Below, piece by piece: positions 1 to 7,153 of a stretch of DNA of 16,130 nt. The notes under the pieces are model-generated. The model did no database searches and had not been told where the DNA came from. It saw only the letters and a list, made by a program, of their open reading frames with translations. How positions within the stretch are numbered: the first letter of the stretch is position 1; every line of letters begins with the position of its first letter. Source of the stretch: RGIG1828 sp045654685 (GTDB taxonomy: Bacteria; Bacillota; Clostridia; UMGS1810); assembly GCA_045654685.1 (NCBI GenBank), contig JAZONV010000078.1:1-16130 (forward strand). Direction: 5' to 3'. Both the position numbers and the translations under genes were made by a program.

Positions 1-11
1 TCGCCATTAAT

Positions 12-160
12 TGCACGCTTTGCGTGCATGAATTGTTTGCTCTGCAAACATTATGGTTGAAAATCGCCTTGCGATTTTCTTCCTTAATGCACCTTTGGGT
101 GCAATTCATTTTTTATGTATTTCTGCTTTTTGCAGTTTTTAATGTGGCAATAAGCATTGC
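12..160. repeat. Left array of short hairpins with variable stems
   Basis: A run of small perfect inverted repeats, each 13-21 nt with a loop of 3-5 nt. Stems lie at 12-28 (TGCACGC/GCGTGCA), 34-50 (TGTTTGC/GCAAACA), 59-79 (GAAAATCGC/GCGATTTTC), 88-103 (TGCACC/GGTGCA), 123-135 (CTGC/GCAG) and 147-160 (GCAAT/ATTGC). The stem sequences differ but the complementarity is kept. The first two stems are separated by ATGAATT, and the fourth is followed by AATTCAT, its reverse complement. An open reading frame crosses the region on the plus strand, but its codons simply read through the hairpins, so I do not call a gene. Base pairing is seen directly; whether it acts as DNA or RNA is unknown. Confidence 0.8.
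72..109 (+). repeat. Direct repeat, left copy, flanking the nuclease cassette
   Basis: This copy aligns with 703-739 in the same orientation. The shared core runs from CCTTAATGCACC through GGTGCAATTCAT (82-109 here, 713-739 in the right copy). The copies differ by one base in the hairpin loop and a few bases in the T-rich left part. Together they bracket the DUF559 gene and its inverted repeats, which could mean a cassette inserted into a pre-existing hairpin array. Confidence 0.75.
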
Positions 161-197
161 TCTTATCGAACAAATTACCAATGTGCATTCAGTCCCG

Positions 198-231
198 TTG
201 CCTAAAGGGGGAAGAAATCCGCAAGGATTTC
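198..231 (+). repeat. Palindromic intergenic repeat, left copy
   Basis: It contains TTGCCTAAAGG (198-208), whose exact reverse complement lies at 674-684, so inverted copies flank the nuclease gene. It continues into a 7-bp hairpin GAAATCC-GCAA-GGATTTC (214-231). The nuclease stop codon (240-242) lies only a few bases beyond it. It resembles the palindromic repeats around 636-699 and at the right end of the window. Confidence 0.7.
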
Positions 232-239
232 AGGGGGAT

Positions 240-599
240 TTATCCCAAAATTCCTTTTACCATATTGTCTATATATTGACATACATCTTTGAAATTATTG
301 TTAATCTCATTATTGGGAATTCGGATAACTTTAAGATTTCTCTCCTCTATGTTATATGTTCTTATTTTATCTTTCAGTAACATATCATCCTTATAGTGTT
401 GACCTCCGTCAAGTTCTATTATCAACCTCGCTCTATGGCAGTAAAAATCAACAATATAATTATCTATAACTTTCTGCTTTAAAAATCTAACGGGATAATT
501 GGATAGAAAATCATACCAAAGATGTCTTTCTTCTTTTGTCATATTTTTTCTTAAATTCCTTGCACTTTGTGTCAATACTCTATTGTGCTTTCTTTCCAT
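240..599 (-). CDS. DUF559-type endonuclease domain protein (Vsr-like fold)
   Basis: A small basic protein of 119 residues, likely a member of the DUF559 family, which is related to very-short-patch-repair and PD-(D/E)XK endonucleases. Family hallmarks visible are the N-terminal ARNLRKNMTKEERHLWY segment, then VDFYC and IELDGGQH, which carry the probable metal-binding acidic residues and the conserved His, and a C-terminal VIRIPNNEI strand. I chose the ATG at 599 rather than 629: family members usually begin just before the Asn-Arg-x-Leu segment, and a weak GGTGA lies 7 nt upstream. The gene stands alone between inverted palindromic repeats. In many genomes such genes occur beside repeats, and a role in repeat mobility is a hypothesis only. 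The nuclease fold is well supported; the biological substrate is not known. Confidence 0.85.
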   Translation of the reverse strand: MERKHNRVLTQSARNLRKNMTKEERHLWYDFLSNYPVRFLKQKVIDNYIVDFYCHRARLIIELDGGQHYKDDMLLKDKIRTYNIEERNLKVIRIPNNEINNNFKDVCQYIDNMVKGILG

Positions 600-635
600 A
601 TCAGATTCACCAATATAATATATTATCAATCAATT

Positions 636-699
636 CTGTCGGAATCCTCCCACCGTCTTCGACGGTCCCCCCTCCTTTAGGCAAGGAGGGCTTTGACAG
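636..699 (-). repeat. Palindromic intergenic repeat, right copy, branched fold
   Basis: The outer stem CTGTC (636-640)/GACAG (695-699) encloses two perfect hairpins: ACCGTC-TTC-GACGGT (652-666) and CCCTCCTT (670-677)/AAGGAGGG (683-690). The unit could therefore fold as a three-way junction. Read on the minus strand it has the same order of blocks as the repeat at 15998-16127 (GGCT, AAAGCC.CTCC, AAGG.GGGG, an internal hairpin, then GACGG). It lies just upstream of the nuclease start, in the opposite orientation to the copy at 198-231. Confidence 0.75.
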
Positions 700-702
700 A
701 GC

Positions 703-739
703 CGATTTTTTACCTTAATGCACCTTTGGTGCAATTCAT
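703..739 (+). repeat. Direct repeat, right copy, flanking the nuclease cassette
   Basis: The partner of 72-109, in the same orientation. It includes the TGCACC-TTT-GGTGCA hairpin (719-733) and the following AATTCAT, which opens the right hairpin array. Confidence 0.75.
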
Positions 740-806
740 GTGTCAGTATGACACAATTCATGAAAGTGCATGTTTCAATTCATGCACGAGTCATCGTGCA
801 ATTCAT
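713..806. repeat. Right array: four hairpins with invariant AATTCAT spacer
   Basis: Four units of 22-23 nt. The hairpins are TGCACC/GGTGCA (719-733), GTGTCA/TGACAC (740-754), a weaker GAAA/TTTC (762-776) and GCACGA/TCGTGC (784-799). Each is followed by an identical AATTCAT (733-739, 755-761, 777-783, 800-806). Stems vary by compensated changes while the spacer is invariant, the reverse of CRISPR logic. The array runs into the end of the YgjV-family gene, overlapping its last codons. The unit is too short and too palindromic to be a CRISPR repeat. Confidence 0.85.
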
Positions 807-1311
807 TCTTTTTCACATCATTTCTATATATGCCAACCAAAATAGAAACAACTGCAATAAGTTCATTTAAGATTCCGGCATATGCGCCGTAGACAATATT
901 GTATATTATCCAGCAAGGGGATACGAAAAGGGAAATTACCCTTACGTGCAAATCTTTTTTCATGCTGAGTGCTATTGTTGAAAGACAACCTGCAAGAATT
1001 GCAAGAAGTGAATATATATCGGTGAATGTCAGCGCTCCTGCAACAAGCATCTGCCCCATAAAAATTGCACGCCATGTGCCAAGTCCAACCCTCATAAAAC
1101 GATTTCCAAAAGAGAACACAAGGGTTCTTATAAATGCTATGAGGTCAAGGGCTGCTCCTGCATATGCTCCCAGAAGAAAAAGCTGAAGAGCAGAAAGAAA
1201 CGATGCCAACATATGAAAAATCATGAGCCATATTCTTTTTTTCTGTTGAAAGGATATGAGTGAACAAATGAGAGCCAACACTCCGATACCCTGAATTACA
1301 ATCTGATTCAT
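775..1311 (-). CDS. YgjV-family inner-membrane protein
   Basis: About 178 residues, mostly hydrophobic, with roughly five or six membrane segments. It matches the YgjV family (Pfam Imp-YgjV) in length and pattern: an N-terminal QGIGVLAL helix, the FLLGAYAGAALDLIAFIRTL block, and the SPCWIIYNIVYGAYAGILNE block. The family's function is unknown. I start at the ATG at 1311 (MNQIVIQG) rather than 1341, because GGAGG lies between the two candidate starts; the spacing of 14 nt is longer than usual. The last roughly nine codons and the stop lie inside the hairpin array at 713-806, so the native C-terminus may have been replaced. The gene follows the TIM-barrel pair on the same strand after about 86 nt and may be read independently. 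Confidence 0.85.
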   Translation of the reverse strand: MNQIVIQGIGVLALICSLISFQQKKRIWLMIFHMLASFLSALQLFLLGAYAGAALDLIAFIRTLVFSFGNRFMRVGLGTWRAIFMGQMLVAGALTFTDIYSLLAILAGCLSTIALSMKKDLHVRVISLFVSPCWIIYNIVYGAYAGILNELIAVVSILVGIYRNDVKKNELHDDSCMN

Positions 1312-1397
1312 ATTGAAACAATTTACCTCCAGTAAAATCATTTACACCGTATCATCAGAAAGAGAACAATATGACAAGAATTTGTAACAGTTTTTTG

Positions 1398-2741
1398 TTA
1401 TCTTGAAAGTTTTAAGAATTTCATTTTCCCGGATTCAAGAGTGAGAGACTGAAGTTCACAACCCGATTGTCTGTCAAGCCATTTATCGGTGAATTCAACA
1501 GTTTCTGTCTTGTCACCAAGATTTGAAATACAAAGATAAACTTCTTCATTAACGAAAAGACTCATATGTACGCCTTTTGAAAGAGGAGCTTTTGTTATTT
1601 CAGAATCTCTAACATCCATATAGCAGATTGAATTTTCTTCTACCATGGGCTTGTAGAGGTCGAAATATTCAAACCATCTTTCTCTCATTTTGGGATTGTC
1701 GGGAATTGATGACCATTCGCTATATACGTGAGGGCCGTCGGGATGTGCCTTGTACCACTCTTTCACGCGGTTATAGTGAACTTTTTCATCGTGTGCCTCT
1801 CCGCGGAGATAATCAATTCCGGGAACTTCTTCCCTTTCTCCCGTAACGGGGCGTCCGTCAACTCTTAAGATGAACTGCATGAAGGGAATTGTTTTTGCAT
1901 AGAATTCCTCTTCTTTTTTCTCATCCATATACTTAAAGTCGGGACATGCGATTATGTAGGGGTCAAACTGTGTTGTGGAAAGCATATCATCAACGGAGTC
2001 AACACCTTCGCCAACCCAAATGTAGTCATACACCTTTTCTTTTGTCTTGGGAGCAAGACATTTTCCTGCATGAATTTTTACTATTCCGCCAAATTCCTTT
2101 ACTCTTGAATATATTCTTGAAAGCTGATCTTCAAAAATCGGGTCATAGTCAATGAATGCATTTTTGACCTTTGAGTGGTCAACATAGTAACCAATGTCAT
2201 TGAAAATTCCGTCAAATTCATAGTCATTTAAGAACATATCCATTTTTCTTGCGGAAAATTCATCCCATTCTGCAGAATCGGGATCACACATACGATAGCG
2301 GAAGAAAGAACAATCAAGATTGTGCTTGTATCTCGGTGAGAATTTCTCGGTAAAATCAGGGTCTCTCTCATCAAAGAAACAGCTTGAGAAATACGGAATA
2401 ATCTTGATTTTGAAATCGTGACAAAGTTTGATGAATTCTTTCAAACCTTCCGGGTCGTGAGATGTGAATTTATCTGCACCCAGAACCCTTATGGCATCAT
2501 TCCATTCTTCATGAATCTGAATGAGGCCAACGCCTTTTTCGGCAAGGGATTTTATGAGATTATAGTCATATTCTGTGGGACGAATTGAAAAAGGAGCAGG
2601 ATATTCTCCAAGATTATATATTACCTGACCGGGAAGATAGTCATGGACTCTTTCACGGCGAAGATAACTTTTCACCTTGGTTTCTGCATACATTATGTTT
2701 GCTTTTCTTATACGGTGTTCTTCAAGTGTGAGAAGTTTCAT
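1398..2741 (-). CDS. TIM-barrel glycosidase-like protein, paralogue A
   Basis: A 447-residue protein without a signal peptide, probably cytoplasmic. The pattern suggests a (beta/alpha)8 barrel of the alpha-amylase or galactosidase kind: GVGLIQIHEEWND (residues 71-82), IKIIPYFSS (112-120), FDGIFNDIGYYVD (176-188), GGIVKIH (218-224) and YDYIWVGEG (238-246), then a C-terminal beta domain (about 388-447). D177 and D182 are candidate catalytic acids, but I cannot assign a named glycoside hydrolase family. The ATG at 2741 is chosen because GGAAGGAG sits about 5 nt upstream, inside a longer alternative reading from 2759, and because this gives the same length as paralogue B. It aligns with B over all 447 residues without gaps, about 75% identical by hand count. 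Where B has HEGWCLC (224-230), A has HAGKCLA, so one Glu and two Cys/Trp positions are lost. Confidence 0.8.
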   Translation of the reverse strand: MKLLTLEEHRIRKANIMYAETKVKSYLRRERVHDYLPGQVIYNLGEYPAPFSIRPTEYDYNLIKSLAEKGVGLIQIHEEWNDAIRVLGADKFTSHDPEGLKEFIKLCHDFKIKIIPYFSSCFFDERDPDFTEKFSPRYKHNLDCSFFRYRMCDPDSAEWDEFSARKMDMFLNDYEFDGIFNDIGYYVDHSKVKNAFIDYDPIFEDQLSRIYSRVKEFGGIVKIHAGKCLAPKTKEKVYDYIWVGEGVDSVDDMLSTTQFDPYIIACPDFKYMDEKKEEEFYAKTIPFMQFILRVDGRPVTGEREEVPGIDYLRGEAHDEKVHYNRVKEWYKAHPDGPHVYSEWSSIPDNPKMRERWFEYFDLYKPMVEENSICYMDVRDSEITKAPLSKGVHMSLFVNEEVYLCISNLGDKTETVEFTDKWLDRQSGCELQSLTLESGKMKFLKLSR

Positions 2742-2786
2742 TTTGTCTCCTTCCGACATATTTTTTTAAAATATGCCCAACAATTA

Positions 2787-2816
2787 ATGTTATCAAATAT
2801 TATATGATATTGTCAA
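2787..2816 (-). promoter_or_regulatory. Sigma-A-like promoter for paralogue A with a palindrome in the spacer
   Basis: On the minus strand TTGACA (2811-2816) is followed, after 18 nt, by TAACAT (2787-2792). The spacer and the edge of the -10 element carry TATCAAATATTATATGATA (2791-2809), a palindrome with a single mismatched pair, well placed for a repressor. This suggests that paralogue A can be transcribed separately from B. The -10 element matches consensus at only four of six positions. Confidence 0.5.
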
Positions 2817-2880
2817 GACTTTTCTGGTATTACGTAAGATTTAAACGTTTGAGGAGAAGTCTGTTTCTGTATATCCGACT

Positions 2881-4224
2881 TCAGATTTCCATTTTCAAAA
2901 ACTTCATCTGACCGTCATTTAAAGTCAGAGACTGAAGCTTTGTACCTTCCTGTCTGTCAAGCCATTTGTCAACAAATTCTATGGTCCGGGGAGTGTTTCC
3001 AAGGTTTGAAATGCAAAGATAGAGTTCTTCGTTAACAAAAAGGCTCATATGCACGCCATCGGGAAGAGGACTCTTTGTTATTTCGGAATCTCTCACGTCC
3101 ATATAGCAGATTGAGTTTTCCTCTACCATGGGTCTGTAGAGATCAAAATATTCAAACCATCTTTCTCTCATTTTGGGATTGTCGGGAATTGATGACCATT
3201 CGCTATATACGTGAGGGCCGTCGGGATGCTCTTTGTGCCATTTTCCAACATTTTCAAAGTGGATTTTCTCGTCATATTCTCCGGTGAACACATAGTCAAC
3301 ACCGGGAGCAAAGGCTCTTTCACCGGTTATGGGTCTGCCATCGGCTCTAAGAACAAACTGCATAAAGGGAATTGAGCCGGCATAGAATCTTTCTTCTGCT
3401 TTCTCATCCATCTTTTTAAAGTCGGGGCAGGATATTACATAGGGGTCAAATCGGAGAGTCTGCATCAGATCTTGTGTGGTTTTCACATTTTCTCCAACCC
3501 AGATATAGTCATATACTCTTTCTTTGGTTTTGGGGCAAAGGCACCAGCCTTCGTGAATTTTAACTATGCCGCCAAATTCTTTGACTCTTGAATATATTCT
3601 TGAAAGCATATCCTCAAAAAGCGGATCATAATCCATATATCCGCAAAGACCTTTGGACATATCAACATAATATCCCATGTCATTGAACACGCCGTCAAAA
3701 TCATATTCATTAAGCATTGTGTCAAGTTTTCTCATCAAAAACTCGTCCCAATGGGGAGATGCGGGGTCACATTCTCTGTAGCGATAGTATGAAAGATTGA
3801 GAGAATTTTTGTGATTTGGCGAAAAATCTTCAGTAAAGTCCGGGTCTCTCACATCGAAAAAACCGCTGGATACATATGGAAGAACTTTGATACCGAAACT
3901 ATGGCAAAGTTTTATGAATTCTTTCATACCCTCCGGGTCGTGAGAAGAATATTTATCCGCTCCCATAATTCTTATGGCGTCATTCCATTCCTCGTGAACC
4001 TGAATAAGACCTACTCCTTTTTCCGCCAGAGATTTTATAAGGTTATAGTCATATTCTGTGGGACGGATGGTCATTGGTGCAGGATATTCACCAAGGTTAT
4101 ATATTACCTGTCCGGGAATGTAGTTATGAACCCTTTCTCTTCTAAGATAACTCTTTACTTTGGTTTCTGCATACATTATATTTGATTTTCGTATTCTATG
4201 TTCTTCGAGTGTCAGAAGTTTCAT
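2881..4224 (-). CDS. TIM-barrel glycosidase-like protein, paralogue B
   Basis: A 447-residue paralogue of the following gene with the same barrel motifs: GVGLIQVHEEWND (71-82), IKVLPYVSS (112-120), FDGVFNDMGYYVD (176-188), GGIVKIHEGWC (218-228), YDYIWVGEN (238-246) and a C-terminal beta domain. E225 in HEGW is an additional candidate acid that paralogue A lacks, so B may be the more typical enzyme. There is no signal peptide, so it is probably cytoplasmic. The ATG at 4224 has AGGAG seven nt upstream and gives the same N-terminus as A (MKLLTLEEHRIRK); an ATG at 4230 is an alternative. B precedes A by 139 nt in the direction of transcription, and A has its own candidate promoter there. Fold and pairing are clear; the reaction is not known. 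Confidence 0.8.
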   Translation of the reverse strand: MKLLTLEEHRIRKSNIMYAETKVKSYLRRERVHNYIPGQVIYNLGEYPAPMTIRPTEYDYNLIKSLAEKGVGLIQVHEEWNDAIRIMGADKYSSHDPEGMKEFIKLCHSFGIKVLPYVSSGFFDVRDPDFTEDFSPNHKNSLNLSYYRYRECDPASPHWDEFLMRKLDTMLNEYDFDGVFNDMGYYVDMSKGLCGYMDYDPLFEDMLSRIYSRVKEFGGIVKIHEGWCLCPKTKERVYDYIWVGENVKTTQDLMQTLRFDPYVISCPDFKKMDEKAEERFYAGSIPFMQFVLRADGRPITGERAFAPGVDYVFTGEYDEKIHFENVGKWHKEHPDGPHVYSEWSSIPDNPKMRERWFEYFDLYRPMVEENSICYMDVRDSEITKSPLPDGVHMSLFVNEELYLCISNLGNTPRTIEFVDKWLDRQEGTKLQSLTLNDGQMKFLKMEI

Positions 4225-4392
4225 AATCATTCTCCTCATGTGTTGGCTTATTGTCAGATAACATATGAAAATCAACAAATCAGATTTATTAATTTTTATA
4301 TACTATCCGCCGACAGGCTATCTGATATATCATATATCGTTTTACATTGAAATTCCACTCTTTTTAAAAATTTGTCCCGGCAAAGAATTTAC

Positions 4393-4443
4393 GGATTCAG
4401 ATTCCGCCACTCTCCGGGGGAAGCCGGAAAGTGGCCTGAATCC
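4393..4443 (-). terminator. Strong hairpin after the surface-protein operon, likely terminator
   Basis: Arms GGATTCAG (4393-4400)/CTGAATCC (4436-4443), GCCACT (4406-4411)/AGTGGC (4430-4435) and TCCGG (4413-4417)/CCGGA (4424-4428), loop GGGAAG, one 5-nt bulge. It lies 45 nt past the stop of the 883-residue protein and before paralogue B. On the minus strand no U-run follows immediately; the T-run is on the plus-strand side (after 4448). It could end the operon on the minus strand inefficiently, or act as an RNA-processing hairpin. Confidence 0.55.
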
Positions 4444-4487
4444 ATCTATTTTTTAGGAGCAGATAAATAGCAAAACTTTTTTATCTA

Positions 4488-7139
4488 TCAATTTTGTGTA
4501 TCATTGAAAATGTATATCAATCTCGGATCGCCATATCTATCGTATACAATGATTTCCGAACAAACTGAACCTGTGGACTCATATGGGATAAGGTCTGATG
4601 CTACACCCTTTGAAATGGTTTCTGTTCTTTCGTCATATTTTAATACTGTGTATGTTGAGATATTACGAATTTCTTCATTCTGAAGTGCAACGCCTTCATA
4701 GTTTGTTCCGGGAACAAGATCCTGAGTTGTTGAAATAATCATATTGTCAACTCTCTTATATACATTTGCATTCATAACACGGAATATATCTGTGAGACCT
4801 GCACTTGGGTTTGCAGCGGTCTTCATCGCACGTTCTTTGTAACTATAGAGAATTTCTATACCTTTGATATATCTTTCAGTAGTATATGAAATCTTTATGA
4901 GATCGCCGCCAACAATTGTGTGGTTAATTTCCTTTTCAAGGTCGTCTGTGAGATATACTTCCATCTTTGTGCTTCCTCTGTAGCCAACAATCTTTGTTAC
5001 GGGGTCACCGTTTGCATCAAGAATTCTACGCGCAGTTTCAACAAACATAGGTGTTGTATCATTTATAACCTGTTCATTTGAACCTGTAACTGTTGTATAG
5101 TAGAGAGCGGCACTTGAAATGAGGCTCTTGTCCTGCATTTTGTATGCAGCAAGTGTATATTCTGCATCGTGTGACAAGTACTGACCTGTCGTATATACCT
5201 TATAGTCATCATCACTAATGCTATCACCCTGAGGAATTATGAATATGGGAGCAGTCTGATCAAGGGCAATCTTACCACCGAGGATACCTGATGTACCCTT
5301 ATATTTGAGTTTTTCATCCAATTCAATTCCGTCATAGTAGAGTTGGAGAGAATTGAAATAACTTTCTTCCTCACCAAGACCTTCATATGTTACTATGGTA
5401 TCCTTGCCGGAAACAGTTGAAACCTTTTTAAAGGGGGTGTCAACTGTTTTTACAACTCCGTTATTTACAGTGTAGGAAACCAAAACTCCATTCAAAAGTT
5501 GAGTTGCATCAACAGAATTTCTTACTGTTCCGTCGATTTTAACATTTTTGCCGTATTCATACACCACAACTTCACCATTCTGGTCAAGAATCTTTGACAT
5601 AACTGTGCTTACAAGACCGGGGGTCTGCTTTGTCTGGATGATATAACCGAAACGTGCAAGATCACCAATGGCTACAAAGGTTGAAATCTCACCTGCAGCA
5701 TTCAATGGGAAGAGTCCCTCTCTGCCTGTTGTGAGGAATGTGCCTTCATAGTAGTAACAATCATCTGTTACTCTGTATTCTTTTCCGTCGATTGTGACGT
5801 AGAGTATACCGTTTGTTTCTCTTGTTTCTTCAATTGTACCGCGAAGTTCCGTGAAAGCATATACTATAGAAATGCTTGATTTGTCCTCCGCTTTAACAAC
5901 AGAAAGAACATCATTTTCAGAAAGTTCTTCTACAAGTACAACATCGCCATTTTCAGCAACCATGCTTACGTTTGCATATTCGTCCAGAAGAAGCGCCTGG
6001 TCATTATACTTTCCGAAAATTGCATTGAGTGATGAATTACTATATTCAACAACATATGTTTCATATTCCACAACTATAATAACATCAATTTTCTTATCTT
6101 TGTTATTATCGATAAGAGTGATTTTTCCGGATTCTATATCGAAGTAATCTTCATTGGGGTTTGCAACGGGAACGTTGTTTACAAACATATCCGCTGATGA
6201 GAAGCTTACATCAATATCTTCATATTCCATATCCCCTACTTCATAGTAGAATTTTCCATCTGCATATCCGTCATAGGATTCTGCAGAAATTTCATGAACT
6301 GTGTTGTTGTAGGAATAAAGACATACAAGGCGTTTATCTTTGTCGTCATGATACTGTTTGTAATATGATACTACTCTCTGACCAAAGAAGTTATCTGCAC
6401 TTATCGAATCTTTTTTGAGAACTGTGTCTCCAATTACAATCCAGTCTGAATTATAGAAAACTTCACCAAGATTCATTCCGCCAGCGGAAGTAACAATTCC
6501 TTCCACCCTTGAAATGTCATAATATCTTTCTAAAACGGTTTCTTTTGCATTGTAATATTTGAAAGTTGCATTTCCGTCTTTTGTGATCTGCTGAGCTTCG
6601 AGAGGATAGCTGTCCCCTGCCTGCAAAAGAAGATCTGCAAGTTTGCCGGATGTGAGAATTTTTGAAGAATTTGTGTCGCCAAATGTTCCCACATTTGCTC
6701 TTTCAACTGCCATTGCAGGGCTGGAAGTCTGTGCAAGGAATTCCTTGTATCCCAAAGCATAATAGATAAGTTTCATTGCCTGCGAAACTGTTGCTGTGTC
6801 ATCGGGACGAACTGTACCATCGCCAAAACCTGCAACAAATCCCATGTTATATGCAGTCATTATGACGTCAAAATTGGGATGTTCGCTTGTAAGGTCAACA
6901 AACACGGATTCTGAAGAATCTGAAGGCTGTCCGCAAAGATTGAGAACAGATTCAACAAGGTCCCCTCTTGTTATTTCCGCATCGGGATTCAGCGTGAGCT
7001 CCGATTCCATAAGTCCAAGTTTTGCAACAACTTCTATTGCTTTGTCAGAATAGCTGTCGTCAGCATAGGACACGGGGGATATGGCAAATGCGGACAGAAT
7101 CAATGCAAGTGTTAAAACAAGTGAAAAAATTCTTTTCAT
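4488..7139 (-). CDS. Secreted protein with N-terminal SLH repeats (883 aa)
   Basis: A signal peptide (residues 1-26, cleavage after SYA) is followed by two recognisable SLH repeats (about 31-70 and 79-131; the second contains GFVAGFGDGTVRPDD) and perhaps a degenerate third (about 140-175). SLH domains bind pyruvylated wall polysaccharide, so the protein is probably held at the cell surface. The remaining 700 residues are beta-rich and not assignable. Within them LIDNNKDKKID (342-352) resembles a DxNxDxxxD calcium loop. Its start has GGAGG nine nt upstream. The gene begins only 14 nt after the stop of the 975-residue SLH protein, so the two are almost certainly co-transcribed. Placement of SLH repeats at the N-terminus contrasts with the C-terminal SLH of its neighbour. 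It might be a wall-bound scaffold or binding protein of the lyase system; this is inferred from context only. Confidence 0.85.
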   Translation of the reverse strand: MKRIFSLVLTLALILSAFAISPVSYADDSYSDKAIEVVAKLGLMESELTLNPDAEITRGDLVESVLNLCGQPSDSSESVFVDLTSEHPNFDVIMTAYNMGFVAGFGDGTVRPDDTATVSQAMKLIYYALGYKEFLAQTSSPAMAVERANVGTFGDTNSSKILTSGKLADLLLQAGDSYPLEAQQITKDGNATFKYYNAKETVLERYYDISRVEGIVTSAGGMNLGEVFYNSDWIVIGDTVLKKDSISADNFFGQRVVSYYKQYHDDKDKRLVCLYSYNNTVHEISAESYDGYADGKFYYEVGDMEYEDIDVSFSSADMFVNNVPVANPNEDYFDIESGKITLIDNNKDKKIDVIIVVEYETYVVEYSNSSLNAIFGKYNDQALLLDEYANVSMVAENGDVVLVEELSENDVLSVVKAEDKSSISIVYAFTELRGTIEETRETNGILYVTIDGKEYRVTDDCYYYEGTFLTTGREGLFPLNAAGEISTFVAIGDLARFGYIIQTKQTPGLVSTVMSKILDQNGEVVVYEYGKNVKIDGTVRNSVDATQLLNGVLVSYTVNNGVVKTVDTPFKKVSTVSGKDTIVTYEGLGEEESYFNSLQLYYDGIELDEKLKYKGTSGILGGKIALDQTAPIFIIPQGDSISDDDYKVYTTGQYLSHDAEYTLAAYKMQDKSLISSAALYYTTVTGSNEQVINDTTPMFVETARRILDANGDPVTKIVGYRGSTKMEVYLTDDLEKEINHTIVGGDLIKISYTTERYIKGIEILYSYKERAMKTAANPSAGLTDIFRVMNANVYKRVDNMIISTTQDLVPGTNYEGVALQNEEIRNISTYTVLKYDERTETISKGVASDLIPYESTGSVCSEIIVYDRYGDPRLIYIFNDTQN

Positions 7140-7153
7140 ATATCATATCCTCC

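Noticed and set aside
24..380. Plus-strand open frame of 118 codons across the left hairpin array
   Set aside because: It reads through hairpin repeats and the antisense end of the DUF559 gene, has no ribosome binding site, and its composition reflects the repeats.
713..806. Possible small CRISPR array
   Set aside because: Constant unit is only 7 nt, the variable parts are self-complementary hairpins of 13-16 nt, and no cas gene is present.
1312..1397. Possible promoter for the YgjV-family gene (TTGTCA with GATAC-like -10) and a weak TAACA/TGTTA hairpin
   Set aside because: The -10 match is poor and the stem is only five pairs, so neither is reported as a feature.
3811..4185. Plus-strand open frame of 124 codons opposite paralogue B
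   Set aside because: Antisense shadow of a well-supported gene, without a ribosome binding site or recognisable domain.
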